NCBI GenBank assembly: GCA_944392455.1
Contig: CALXWP010000010.1
Span: 1 to 46,546 of the forward strand
Length of the DNA stretch: 46,546 nucleotides
DNA from: an uncultured Clostridia bacterium
GTDB lineage: Bacteria; Bacillota; Clostridia; TANB77; CAG-508
Direction: 5' to 3'
Shown piece after piece: positions 1-7,370 of the stretch (the first letter of the stretch is position 1; every line of letters starts with the position of its first letter). The position numbers were made by a program, and so were the translations under genes. The notes beneath the pieces are model-generated. The model saw only the letters and a program-made list of their open reading frames with translations, did not search any database and was not told the DNA's origin.

Positions 1-32
1 CTAATTTATTTGTATAACTGCCTGTCGTACAA

Positions 33-66
33 AAAAGACTGTCATTACTGACAATCTTTTTGGTAA
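33..66 (+). terminator. Hairpin terminator of a gene left of the window
   Basis: The stem AAGACTGTCA / TGACAATCTT (one bulged pair, loop TTAC) is followed by a T run, which fits an intrinsic terminator for a plus-strand gene lying before base 1. No coding frame is visible between base 1 and the convergent gene that ends at 134. Confidence 0.5.
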
Positions 67-133
67 ATTACTATTTGAATAAATGATAACACAAAAGCAG
101 ACAATTTACAATAAATCATCTGATTTATAGATT

Positions 134-853
134 TTAATTATTTTTCATAGCTTTACGAATATACAATGTACAACTACTAATAAAAGACTTAGTTGTCATT
201 TTTTCTCCATAATACTCATCCAGTATATAAAAAATTGAACTATCAGTAGTTTGATAAAAAGTTTTTTCAATTATTTTATCAATATTTGAACGAACGGATT
301 TAGCATTCGAATATTTTTCTTTCTGAGCAACATTTTCCATTAGAATCTCCATTTTTTTGAGTAAAATAGGCCTAGCATAAGCTAAAATAATTGCTGATTT
401 TAACAATGTTCTACCTTTGCCAAATGGTATTCTTAATTTACTTAGTAAATCATCTACAATAGAACTAATCATTTCTGGAATGATATTTTGTCTAGCTGAT
501 TCGCGTATGACTTCTATTAATTTAGAATAATCAATAGGTTTAGGGAAAACCCATTTTACTTTTTCTACATTGGTTAAACTGGCTCGATATTTCATATCAC
601 CAGACATAACAATTATGTTCTTTTTAGGGTTTGACTCTTTTTCAGTCAATTCGCTAATGATTTGCAAACCGCTTTTTTCTGGCATCTTTAAGTCTAAAAG
701 CATTAGGTCAGGGAGTGTTTCAAAATATTGTTCTTCAATGTCTTTCCAATTATGTGCAATTCCTGTAATTTTAAAGTCTTTTTCCTTTGTTAATACAGTG
801 AATAATGACTCACATATGTGAATATTATCATCTGCTATTAACAATTTAACCAA
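134..853 (-). CDS. Spo0A-like orphan response regulator
   Basis: This is a response regulator of about 239 residues. The N-terminal receiver domain shows the acidic pair D8-D9, the phospho-acceptor D54 in LLDLKMP, the switch Ser in VMSGD and the conserved Lys in FPKPID. The C-terminal 100 residues are helical (from LLSKLRIPFGKGRTLLKSAI) and resemble the Spo0A DNA-binding domain more than OmpR or LuxR types, but are clearly divergent. I chose the TTG start at 853 because GGAGG lies 7 bases upstream; the frame remains open further upstream without a ribosome site. No kinase gene is next to it. It is divergent from the mobile-element sigma gene, with a 390-bp control region between them. True Spo0A proteins are about 260-270 residues and normally sit beside spoIVB, so this is probably a second, element-linked paralogue. 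The family call is fairly secure; the role is inferred. Confidence 0.75.
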   Translation of the reverse strand: MVKLLIADDNIHICESLFTVLTKEKDFKITGIAHNWKDIEEQYFETLPDLMLLDLKMPEKSGLQIISELTEKESNPKKNIIVMSGDMKYRASLTNVEKVKWVFPKPIDYSKLIEVIRESARQNIIPEMISSIVDDLLSKLRIPFGKGRTLLKSAIILAYARPILLKKMEILMENVAQKEKYSNAKSVRSNIDKIIEKTFYQTTDSSIFYILDEYYGEKMTTKSFISSCTLYIRKAMKNN

Positions 854-963
854 GATTATACCTCCATTTAATAGACTTTTAACTTTATAAATTGGTAATA
901 TTTTATCACAAAAACATTGATATTTCAACAAAGAGAAAGAATTTAAACTAAAAAATGACAAAA

Positions 964-990
964 TACGATTTTTTACGATTTATTACAATT
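964..990. promoter_or_regulatory. Three helically phased repeats, candidate operator
   Basis: TACGATT occurs at 964-970 and 974-980, and TACAATT at 984-990, exactly 10 bp apart. They lie between the divergent response regulator and the leader of the sigma-like gene. Tandem sites one helical turn apart suit a regulator that binds as a head-to-tail dimer. The binding protein is unknown. Confidence 0.4.
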
Positions 991-1042
991 TTTTCTTACT
1001 TTGATACTACTACAAGAGAATATAGTAAAATTGCAATGGCTC

Positions 1043-1239
1043 TTTGTATCAAGGAGAAAAGGAGATATACAAAAGACTTTTATAATACAATAGATAAAGT
1101 TTTAGTACACTTTTTAAATTGATATAAAGAGGCAGTGAAAGTATGTAAAATAATACAATTATATAGTAAAGGGAATAGATAAATAATTATCTCCTTTAGA
1201 ACTTTGGTCTAAGGGCTAATTTTCTAAAAAGGAGATAAT
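1043..1239 (+). promoter_or_regulatory. Structured leader that can hide the ribosome site of the sigma-like gene
   Basis: Bases 1186-1197 (ATTATCTCCTTT) are a perfect 12-base complement of 1228-1239, which contains the GGAG ribosome site of the gene starting at 1243. The stem can extend through AGAA/TTCT. A second copy of the ribosome-site sequence (AAAGGAGATA, 1058-1067) lies upstream in the loop of a hairpin, TTTGTAT (1043-1049) / ATACAAA (1067-1073), and could compete for the same anti-ribosome-site strand. No peptide with a normal start codon follows the upstream copy. Confidence 0.5.
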
Positions 1240-1242
1240 AAA

Positions 1243-1653
1243 ATGCCTAGATTAAGTGAAAGAGAGGAAAAATTTGAAAACTTTATAAATAAAACAATAG
1301 TACTATCTTCAAAAAAATATTTCAAAGAAGAATACACAAAAGACAAAGTAGAACAAAAACTTATAGATGATGAAAGATATGAGCAATATATAGAACAATT
1401 TTCTTTACAAGAGGATGATAGACACAAAATTATTGGTATAAATGACCTAATAGAACAAATTGAAAATATAAATTTATTAAAAGCTTTAAAATCACTGTCT
1501 AATATTGAAATGACAGTGGTTTTTCTTTTGTTTGAAAAACAGTTTACAAGTAATGAAGCAAGTAAGATATTAGAAATTTGTTCTGATTCAGTAACAAGAA
1601 TAAAAAGAAGGGCTATAAAAAAGCTAAAAAATTATATGAAAGGAAGAAAATAG
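1243..1653 (+). CDS. Sigma-70 region 4-like regulator of the mobile element
   Basis: This 136-residue protein has a typical sigma region 4 helix-turn-helix at its C-terminus: LKSLSNIEMTVVFLL, then EASKILEICSDSVTRIKRRAIKKLKNY. The N-terminal half is charged and helical with no recognisable region 2. Proteins of this size and layout sit in the regulatory cluster next to xis/int of Tn916- and Tn1549-like conjugative elements, ahead of a short HTH_16 protein, exactly as here. The ATG at 1243 has AAAAAGGAGAT upstream, but that site is buried in a predicted leader hairpin, so translation is probably controlled. The stop codon is one base before the next start codon, implying translational coupling. 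Whether it is a true sigma factor or an activator cannot be told from sequence. Confidence 0.7.
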   Translation: MPRLSEREEKFENFINKTIVLSSKKYFKEEYTKDKVEQKLIDDERYEQYIEQFSLQEDDRHKIIGINDLIEQIENINLLKALKSLSNIEMTVVFLLFEKQFTSNEASKILEICSDSVTRIKRRAIKKLKNYMKGRK

Positions 1654-1654
1654 T

Positions 1655-1834
1655 ATGCAAAAAGAAAGTTTATATGATTTAGGAAAAAAAGCACAAGCTG
1701 GAGATGAAATATCTCTAATAAAAATAATTAACAGAAAAAGGAAAATGATAGAAAGACTTTCATTTGGAGACGAAGATAGATACCAATACATAATAGAGAG
1801 ACTGATAGTTGCTATAAAAAATTATAAATTTTAA
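1655..1834 (+). CDS. Short HTH_16-type protein of conjugative elements
   Basis: This 59-residue protein contains the pattern KKAQAGDEISLIKIINRK...ERLSFGDEDRYQYIIERLIVAIKNYK. It matches the helix-turn-helix domain (HTH_16, sigma region 2-like) carried by a small protein that follows the sigma-like gene in Tn916-type elements (Tn916 Orf8 kind). Its ATG lies one base after the stop of the preceding gene, so the two are almost certainly co-translated. Together the two short proteins could supply region 2-like and region 4-like parts of one split regulator, which is an inference. The ribosome site would be the GGAAG within the previous gene's last codons. Confidence 0.65.
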   Translation: MQKESLYDLGKKAQAGDEISLIKIINRKRKMIERLSFGDEDRYQYIIERLIVAIKNYKF

Positions 1835-1868
1835 AAAAATAAAAAAATTTTTAAATTACGGTCGGATT

Positions 1869-1896
1869 TTGACAAATTTTCGTAAGTAAATATAAT
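1869..1896 (+). promoter_or_regulatory. Consensus promoter for the small-gene operon
   Basis: TTGACA (1869-1874), a 16-bp spacer and a perfect TATAAT (1891-1896). The expected start near 1903 gives a leader of about 90 bases containing the hairpin at 1928-1965. Confidence 0.65.
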
Positions 1897-1927
1897 GAAG
1901 GGCAAATTAAGGACACACTATATTGTA

Positions 1928-1965
1928 AAGCAGATGAGAGAAAAAAGCTCTTGTCTGCTTTTTCA
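1928..1965 (+). terminator. Leader hairpin, possible attenuator
   Basis: AAGCAGATGAGAG pairs with CTCTTGTCTGCTT (two mismatches) and is followed by TTTTC. It lies between the promoter at 1869 and the gene at 1993, so it is either a leaky terminator limiting the downstream genes or an attenuator. Confidence 0.5.
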
Positions 1966-1992
1966 AATTTATTAAGGAAAGGAGTAAAAAAG

Positions 1993-2163
1993 ATGGTTTT
2001 GAGATTTGCATTATTGATAGTATGTCTTGTCGCTTTACTTTTCTGTTTAGATTATGTACTATCAAAACTAATAGACAGATATAAGAAATACAGAGAATTA
2101 AAAAACAGAAAAAGGAGAGAGCAAGCTTTTAAGAAAAAAATGGAAGAATTAGAAATTAAGTAA
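1993..2163 (+). CDS. Small single-span membrane protein
   Basis: This 56-residue protein has one hydrophobic segment (about residues 3-22, LRFALLIVCLVALLFCLDYVL) followed by a strongly basic helical tail rich in Lys, Arg and Glu, which would lie in the cytoplasm. The frame is open upstream, but ATG 1993 has GGAAAGGAG 8 bases before it, and the upstream part overlaps the leader hairpin. It is the first gene after the promoter at 1869. I recognise no family. Small anchored proteins of this type are common in element regulatory regions, but no function can be assigned. Confidence 0.5.
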   Translation: MVLRFALLIVCLVALLFCLDYVLSKLIDRYKKYRELKNRKRREQAFKKKMEELEIK

Positions 2164-2229
2164 AATTTCTAATAGATTTGCTATGCGAAAAAAGTGTTGA
2201 CAAAAAATTAACCAAATAAGGTGAATAAA

Positions 2230-2652
2230 ATGAATAATAAAAAAGACCTAATATTAGAACAATTTTTTGAGAAACATTTGAAAATAAATGAAATTGCAGC
2301 AAATGTTAATACAAGCTCTGCATATATTACAAAAATAATAAAAAAGGATTCAAGGTATAATAAGGAAAAACAGAGCAGAAAAGATGTCTCAAAAATAAAA
2401 AGAAAAATTGCAAAAAATAATTTTATGAAGAATAAACGAGAACAAAAAAGAATAGACGATCAGTATTCTATGATACAAGCACAACACAATCAAGATGTAA
2501 AAGAATTATCAAAAAGAGGACATATGAACAATGAAGCATTTAGAAAATGGAATAGCAGTGCCTATAATTACAATCCTTCAAAACATAGGTATGAGTTTAA
2601 TGAAAAATTTGGTAGGGCTGCAGATGTACCTAAATATGTAAAAGAGAGGTAA
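2230..2652 (+). CDS. Putative helix-turn-helix DNA-binding protein
   Basis: This protein of about 140 residues is basic. Residues 8-42 (LEQFFEKHLKINEIAANV...SAYITKIIKK) look like a helix-turn-helix of the kind that recognises DNA through the second helix. The middle is a very basic charged helix (KKDSRYNKEKQSRKDVSKIKRKIAKNN) and the end is aromatic-rich (NSSAYNYNPSKHRYEF). ATG 2230 is preferred over GTG 2221 because AAGGTG is positioned as its ribosome site. It sits in the small-gene operon between the regulator genes and xis/int, so a role in controlling excision or transfer is plausible but unproven. Confidence 0.55.
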   Translation: MNNKKDLILEQFFEKHLKINEIAANVNTSSAYITKIIKKDSRYNKEKQSRKDVSKIKRKIAKNNFMKNKREQKRIDDQYSMIQAQHNQDVKELSKRGHMNNEAFRKWNSSAYNYNPSKHRYEFNEKFGRAADVPKYVKER

Positions 2653-2658
2653 TATTTT

Positions 2659-2904
2659 ATGGAAGAAAAATTGTTAAAAGTGTTTAAACTAGCAGACAAA
2701 TTAAACAATAAGAACAGTAAGATATATGCAGAAATTCGTTATGAAGCAAATAAATATCAAAAATTAGAAATAAACATTAGAAGAAAAAAAGACTATTCGT
2801 ATATAGAAAAATGCGAAATATGTATTACAGAAAATTCTGAAGAAAAATGGAACAATATTATCACACTATTTGAAACTTTTGTTGGAGGTATAAGATATGA
2901 ATAA
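2659..2904 (+). CDS. Hypothetical small protein of the mobile element
   Basis: This 81-residue soluble protein (MEEKLLKVFKLADKLNN...) has a helical start, a basic middle and an acidic segment, ending in LFETFVGGIRYE. AGAGG lies upstream of the ATG. Its last 8 bases overlap the start of the next gene, so the two are translationally coupled. No known family is recognised; its place in the operon suggests an element-specific accessory function. Confidence 0.5.
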   Translation: MEEKLLKVFKLADKLNNKNSKIYAEIRYEANKYQKLEINIRRKKDYSYIEKCEICITENSEEKWNNIITLFETFVGGIRYE

Positions 2905-3118
2905 AAAAGAAGCTATTGCATATGGGCAAGTCGCATTAGAGGCTATGTTACATTCAACATACAATGGAAAATTCAATTTGCAAAATTTTGGCATGGAAAT
3001 GAGACAAGCATTTAAAATGTATCCTAGAAATATTGTATTAAATATTGCGGAAAGTAAAGTATTTACAGAAAAGAAAGCAGAGTCAATAAAAGGTGGAAGT
3101 GATATTAATGGAGATTAA
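2897..3118 (+). CDS. Hypothetical small protein of the mobile element
   Basis: This 73-residue protein begins MNKKEAIAYGQVALEAMLHS. Its ATG overlaps the end of the preceding gene, and a clear GGAGGTATAAG ribosome site lies inside that gene. The predicted fold is mainly helical. Its 3' end overlaps the next gene by 11 bases. Short proteins with an N-terminal (K/E)EAIAYG(Q)-like motif are common in clostridial elements, but I know of no assigned activity. Confidence 0.5.
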   Translation: MNKKEAIAYGQVALEAMLHSTYNGKFNLQNFGMEMRQAFKMYPRNIVLNIAESKVFTEKKAESIKGGSDINGD

Positions 3119-3323
3119 AGAGAACACTTTAGAATATTATAATTTAATATTTAAAGATTTCCCAGATGTAGTGAATGTAAAACAATTAAAACAAATGATA
3201 CCAGATACAGGCAACAATAAAATTTATAAATTACTAAAAACTGGAGAAATATATTCAAAAAGAATAGATAAAAAATATAAGATACCTAAAATAAGTGTTA
3301 TTTCATATATTATGAAAAAATAA
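3108..3323 (+). CDS. xis: Probable excisionase (Xis-like winged-helix protein)
   Basis: This 71-residue protein has the excisionase/MerR-like helix-turn-helix pattern VVNVKQLKQMIPDTGNNKIYKLLKTGEIYSKRIDKKYKIPKISVISYI: a helix-turn-helix, then a basic wing, then a strand that normally reads the target. ATG 3108 follows AAGGTGG; upstream in-frame GTG codons at 3093 and 3099 are less likely. Such proteins bend DNA at the arm sites and turn the integrase toward excision. It lies directly upstream of the integrase, the usual order in Tn916-like elements. The family is likely; activity is inferred from position. Confidence 0.65.
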   Translation: MEIKENTLEYYNLIFKDFPDVVNVKQLKQMIPDTGNNKIYKLLKTGEIYSKRIDKKYKIPKISVISYIMKK

Positions 3324-3336
3324 TTTTTGCTTCAAG

Positions 3337-3405
3337 CTAGATTATAAGATGCTATATGTGTTAAAATAATATTTAATGCAAATAGTGTGTAATCTAGTTT
3401 TTTAT
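3337..3405 (+). terminator. Hairpin between xis and int
   Basis: CTAGATTA (3337-3344) pairs perfectly with TAATCTAG (3390-3397) and is followed by TTTTTTAT. The 45-base loop is long, so this may be an attenuator that uncouples int expression from the upstream operon. Confidence 0.5.
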
Positions 3406-3422
3406 ATCGGAGAGGAGAAAAA

Positions 3423-4796
3423 ATGATAGAAAACAGATTACAAGGAAAGGATATAGGTGTAACAGTAAGTCTACAAGAGAAAGGAGGAATATATCAAGCA
3501 GTTTTAAGTTATAAAGATATTGATGATAAATGGAAAACAAAGTGGAAAAGTACAAAAATTAAAGTTAAAGCAGGAAATAAAAAAATAGCAAAAGAAAAAG
3601 CAGAAAATATTAGAGAACAATTTGAAAAAGAAATAATAAATAGGCTAAAGCCAAAGAGAACAGGAATTGAAGAACAACTAGATATGGAATTTAAAGATTT
3701 TATGAATATGAGATTAGAAGAAACTAATGTCAAAAGAAAATATGAGTATGATACTTATGCAGGATATAAAGCAAATATAAATATTCGTATGAAAGAGTAT
3801 TTTGGAAGTTCTAAAGATCCTAGTTTACAGCAAAACAAAAAACATATATACAAAGTTAGTGAAATTAATTCCGATATAATAGATAAATTTTTTACTTATT
3901 TATCAATAGACTGTAACTTAAAAAATACTACAATTAAGCATTTTAGAAATCAGATAAGTGTTGCATATGAAATTTTAGAACAAAGAAATATTATGCCAAA
4001 ACCAACACGAGGCATAGAAAAACTTAAAGAGGAAGTGTACAAATCAGAGACATATAGTATGCAAGAATTGAATAAATTATTAAAGATATTTAAAAATGAT
4101 GTCATTGAAATACCAGTTTTATTAGCTGCATACTATGGTTTAAGGAGAAGTGAAGCTGTTGGCCTAAAATGGAGTGCAATAGATTTTGATAATAACTATA
4201 TATATATTAATCACACTATTATAGAAATATCAGGTTGTGGAAACAAACTTATAGAAAATAAGCTAATAGCAAAAGATAGAACAAAGACTCTTCAAAGTAA
4301 TAGAAAATTACCTCTATATAAAGAAATAAAAGAGGCGCTATTGAAGAAAAAAGAAAGAATACAACTGAATATTAAATTATTTAAAAAAGATTATATTACT
4401 GATTATATAGATTATGTTTGCGTAAAAGATGACGGCTCGCTTATAAAACCAAATCATATATCACATAGATTTTTGAAAGTTATAAGAAGAAACGGACTAA
4501 AAGAAATAAGATTTCACGATTTAAGACATACAATAGGAACAGAATTAAGTGCAAATGGTGTAGATTTAAAAGCAATTGGAGAATTTTTAGGGCATGGAAA
4601 TTTATCTACAACGAGAAGGTATGCACATCCAGATGAAAGAGTAAAACAAAGAGTAATGGAAAAATATGATGATTTAATACATGGAATAGATACTAACGAA
4701 AATGAACAAAAAGGCAAAAAAATTTTTAGAAGAAGAATAGTAAGAAAGAAAGCTCTAAATGTTTGTAGTACAAGCAATATATCAAATTTAAAGTAA
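3423..4796 (+). CDS. int: Tyrosine site-specific integrase
   Basis: This 457-residue tyrosine recombinase inserts and excises the element. An N-terminal arm-binding region (GGIYQAVLSYKDIDDKWKTK) is followed by a SAM-like core-binding domain (about 90-210) and the catalytic domain. The catalytic residues are visible: Arg in YYGLRRSEAVGLKW (about 241), the HDLRH box (His about 366, Arg about 369), His in FLGHGN (about 392) and the nucleophile Tyr in TTRRYAHP (about 400). Length and layout match the Tn916/phage-type family. The start has GGAGAGGAG upstream. The gene ends 68 bp from the 3' end of tRNA-Arg(UCU), which is therefore the probable attachment gene. The basic C-terminal tail (FRRRIVRKKAL) is an extension. 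Confidence 0.93.
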   Translation: MIENRLQGKDIGVTVSLQEKGGIYQAVLSYKDIDDKWKTKWKSTKIKVKAGNKKIAKEKAENIREQFEKEIINRLKPKRTGIEEQLDMEFKDFMNMRLEETNVKRKYEYDTYAGYKANINIRMKEYFGSSKDPSLQQNKKHIYKVSEINSDIIDKFFTYLSIDCNLKNTTIKHFRNQISVAYEILEQRNIMPKPTRGIEKLKEEVYKSETYSMQELNKLLKIFKNDVIEIPVLLAAYYGLRRSEAVGLKWSAIDFDNNYIYINHTIIEISGCGNKLIENKLIAKDRTKTLQSNRKLPLYKEIKEALLKKKERIQLNIKLFKKDYITDYIDYVCVKDDGSLIKPNHISHRFLKVIRRNGLKEIRFHDLRHTIGTELSANGVDLKAIGEFLGHGNLSTTRRYAHPDERVKQRVMEKYDDLIHGIDTNENEQKGKKIFRRRIVRKKALNVCSTSNISNLK

Positions 4797-4864
4797 AATA
4801 TCTAAAAAATTTTTTAGATATAATAAAAAAATTAAAATTTACAAATCTCTGAAACCTTTGATAT

Positions 4865-4941
4865 TGGTGAGCCAGGAGGGATTCGAACCCCCGACCCTGC
4901 GCTTAGAAGGCGCATGCTCTATCCAACTGAGCTACTGACCC
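4865..4941 (-). tRNA. tRNA-Arg(UCU)
   Basis: A complete cloverleaf: acceptor GGGTCAG/CTGGCTC, D-arm GCTC/GAGC, anticodon stem TGCGC/GCGCA with loop CTTCTAA (anticodon TCT), T-arm GGGGG-TTCGAAT-CCCTC and an encoded CCA. Its 3' end faces the integrase, the classic arrangement when an element has inserted at a tRNA and restored its 3' end. No promoter adjoins it; the nearest good one is at 5289-5317, upstream of two degenerate copies. Confidence 0.95.
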
Positions 4942-5034
4942 AAATGGATTTCAATAGATTTATAAATTTTAATATTCAAATTTTTTAGATATTTTTTTAG
5001 ATATTTTGCATTTGAAATGCTATAAACCTTACTA

Positions 5035-5104
<70 letters not shown>

Positions 5105-5198
5105 ATGTTGTTTTTGGGATTTTTATCTATACAGATATAATATGCAATTTGTTAGAGGTTTTGTTAGAGAAATCCTCTATAAACTCTAAAATTCTACA

Positions 5199-5269
<71 letters not shown>

Positions 5270-5288
5270 ATTTGCAAATGCAATAAAT

Positions 5289-5317
5289 ATAATATCACCT
5301 TTTTTTTAAAAAGTCAA
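5289..5317 (-). promoter_or_regulatory. Promoter of the tRNA-Arg cluster
   Basis: On the minus strand: TTGACT (5317-5312), a 17-bp spacer and TATTAT (5294-5289). It would transcribe degenerate copies 3 and 2 and then the intact tRNA-Arg as one precursor. Confidence 0.6.
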
Positions 5318-5382
5318 TAATAATTATTGAAAAATTAATAAAAATCTTGTATTATAATATAATTAACATTAAATTTAATAAT

Positions 5383-5428
5383 AAAAAATAGAAATATCTT
5401 ACGGATAATCAAATATTTCTATTTTTTA
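5383..5428. terminator. Bidirectional terminator after the yhaN-like gene
   Basis: AAAAATAGAAATAT pairs with ATATTTCTATTTTT around a 14-base loop, with A/T runs on both sides. It ends the minus-strand operon of the YhaN-like gene before the tRNA cluster promoter. Confidence 0.65.
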
Positions 5429-5447
5429 TTTAAGATTTTTTATTAAT

Positions 5448-7370
5448 TTATATCTCAATAAAATTATATTCTATATTAAGTCTATCTAATGTTTCTTGTT
5501 CTCTCTTAGTGCACGTAAATATTATAACTTGATGATTATTCATACTATCATTTAAAAAATTTAATATATTCTCCATTCTATTATCATCATAATAAGCAAA
5601 AGCTTCATCTAAAATAATAGGCATTTTTTCATTTGATAAATCATCTATCATCGATAATCTTAAGGATAAATATAACTGATCTATTGTACCAATACTCAAT
5701 CTTTCAGCTGAAATATATTCTCCATATTCATTCTCTATAATTAATCCCTTTTCATCATTAATACCCACTTTATTATATTTATTATTAGATATTTTAGCTA
5801 TATTTCTAGACATATTTTCTGTAAATTTTGGAGTAATACTATTTTTCATATTTAAATATGCTCTATTTAAAAATTCTTTTGTCAAATTAATTTCTTCATT
5901 TCTTTTTATTAGTTCTTCCCTATCTTCAGTAAGTTTATCATATTCTTCTTTTAAACATGCTAAATTTTCTAATTTTTCTGATATGTTATTTTCCTCATAC
6001 TTTATAGTTTGTAATTCTACTTTATTTTTATTTAATTTTTCTTGTGTCTCATATGTAATTTTGTCAATATTATTTACATTAATTTTATCTAATAATTCTT
6101 CTATATTAATTTTTCCATTATATTTTAATTTTAAATTATCTATTTCTTTTTCTACTTCATTATCTGAATCAATTTGTTCTTTTTCTATTTCTTTATTTTG
6201 ATTTTTTATTTCTTCTTCTATTAATTCTATTTGTTTTTCTATTAAATTTATTTCATTTTTAATTTCATCATTTTCTTTATTAATTTTATTTTTTATTTTT
6301 TTATTATTTTTTATCTCAATAAATATAATTAAAATTAAATAAATAGGAATCAAAATATAATTTAAAATATTTATTATATTATTTTTTAAAATATTATTAT
6401 TTAAAAAATAAATTAAAATATTTATTATAAAAATAATAATTAAAATAAAAATATATTTTCTAAAATTAATTTTGTTATTATTTTTTTCTTTTTTTGTTTT
6501 ATTTTTTTCTATTAAATTATTTTTTTCGAAATTTAATTCTTTAATTTTGTTATTTTTTTCTTTTTTTATATTATTTTTTATATTAATTTTTTCTTCATTG
6601 TTTTGTTTACGTAATAATATTATTTTTAGTTCATTTAATATTGATATTTCATTTTCTAAATTAGATATTTGGTTGGCATAAATGAGTTTTCTCGCATTGG
6701 TTAATTCTTTGTCTTTTTGATATGTTTCCAGTTCCTTTATGACAACTTCTATTTTTTTTATTTTATCATTAATAATATTTATTGGTCTGTTCTGAGACCT
6801 TTCACTGCCAATTTCCTCTATTTGCATCTTGTTAAGCTTATCAAGAACCTTTTTATATGATATCGAATCATCACCTGTTCCCGCTAGATTTGCAAGCTTT
6901 TGTACCAACATACTCTGTTCTTGTTTATCCAGTTTTACCTCTTCTTGCATAGATACAACTGTCGAAGTAAACATAGTCTCATCTACACCTGTCTGCTCAT
7001 AAAAAAATTGTATCCCATCCTTTTTGACAAAGTCAAACTTATCAGATATCTCTTCCAAATTACTATTAAAAATTTCAGGATTCTTTTTATTAAAATTTCT
7101 AAAAATTTCAAATTCTTGTCCATTATCTAATTCATACTTTAGTTTACCAGAATAATCATTTTTGCCCCATGGTTTATATTTTTCATAATCTGAAATTTCT
7201 TTTCCATTTTTATTTTTAGAAATTCCATAAAAAATATTTTTAATATAATTTAATAAAGTAGATTTTCCACTTTCGTTTTTTCCAAAAATTATATTAATAT
7301 TATTTTTTAAATTAATTTCTTTATTTTCTAATTTTCCATAATTATTTATTTTAATTTTTTTTATTTTCAA
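5448..7370 (-). CDS. SbcC/YhaN-like SMC-type ATPase
   Basis: This 640-residue DNA-repair-type ATPase is probably the partner of the phosphoesterase at 8082-9164, as in the YhaO-YhaN (SbcD-SbcC-like) pairs of Bacillota. The N-terminal Walker A is GKNESGKST (about 30-38). The C-terminus has the signature ERLSIGTIDQLYLSLRLSM and Walker B MPIILDEAFAYYDD. Between them lie two Lys/Glu/Asn-rich coiled coils with a strongly hydrophobic stretch of about 45 residues in the middle (YIFILIIIFIINILIYF... ILIPIYLILIIFIEI). This would place the coil tips in the membrane, as proposed for YhaN. No zinc-hook CxxC is seen. The protein is shorter than B. subtilis YhaN (about 960 residues). The middle is very AT-rich, so its codons are almost all Lys, Asn, Ile and Glu. 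Confidence 0.8.
   Translation of the reverse strand: MKIKKIKINNYGKLENKEINLKNNINIIFGKNESGKSTLLNYIKNIFYGISKNKNGKEISDYEKYKPWGKNDYSGKLKYELDNGQEFEIFRNFNKKNPEIFNSNLEEISDKFDFVKKDGIQFFYEQTGVDETMFTSTVVSMQEEVKLDKQEQSMLVQKLANLAGTGDDSISYKKVLDKLNKMQIEEIGSERSQNRPINIINDKIKKIEVVIKELETYQKDKELTNARKLIYANQISNLENEISILNELKIILLRKQNNEEKINIKNNIKKEKNNKIKELNFEKNNLIEKNKTKKEKNNNKINFRKYIFILIIIFIINILIYFLNNNILKNNIINILNYILIPIYLILIIFIEIKNNKKIKNKINKENDEIKNEINLIEKQIELIEEEIKNQNKEIEKEQIDSDNEVEKEIDNLKLKYNGKINIEELLDKINVNNIDKITYETQEKLNKNKVELQTIKYEENNISEKLENLACLKEEYDKLTEDREELIKRNEEINLTKEFLNRAYLNMKNSITPKFTENMSRNIAKISNNKYNKVGINDEKGLIIENEYGEYISAERLSIGTIDQLYLSLRLSMIDDLSNEKMPIILDEAFAYYDDNRMENILNFLNDSMNNHQVIIFTCTKREQETLDRLNIEYNFIEI

Noticed and set aside
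1951..1992. Earlier start for the small membrane protein
   Set aside because: The first 14 codons overlap the leader hairpin, while ATG 1993 has GGAAAGGAG at good spacing.
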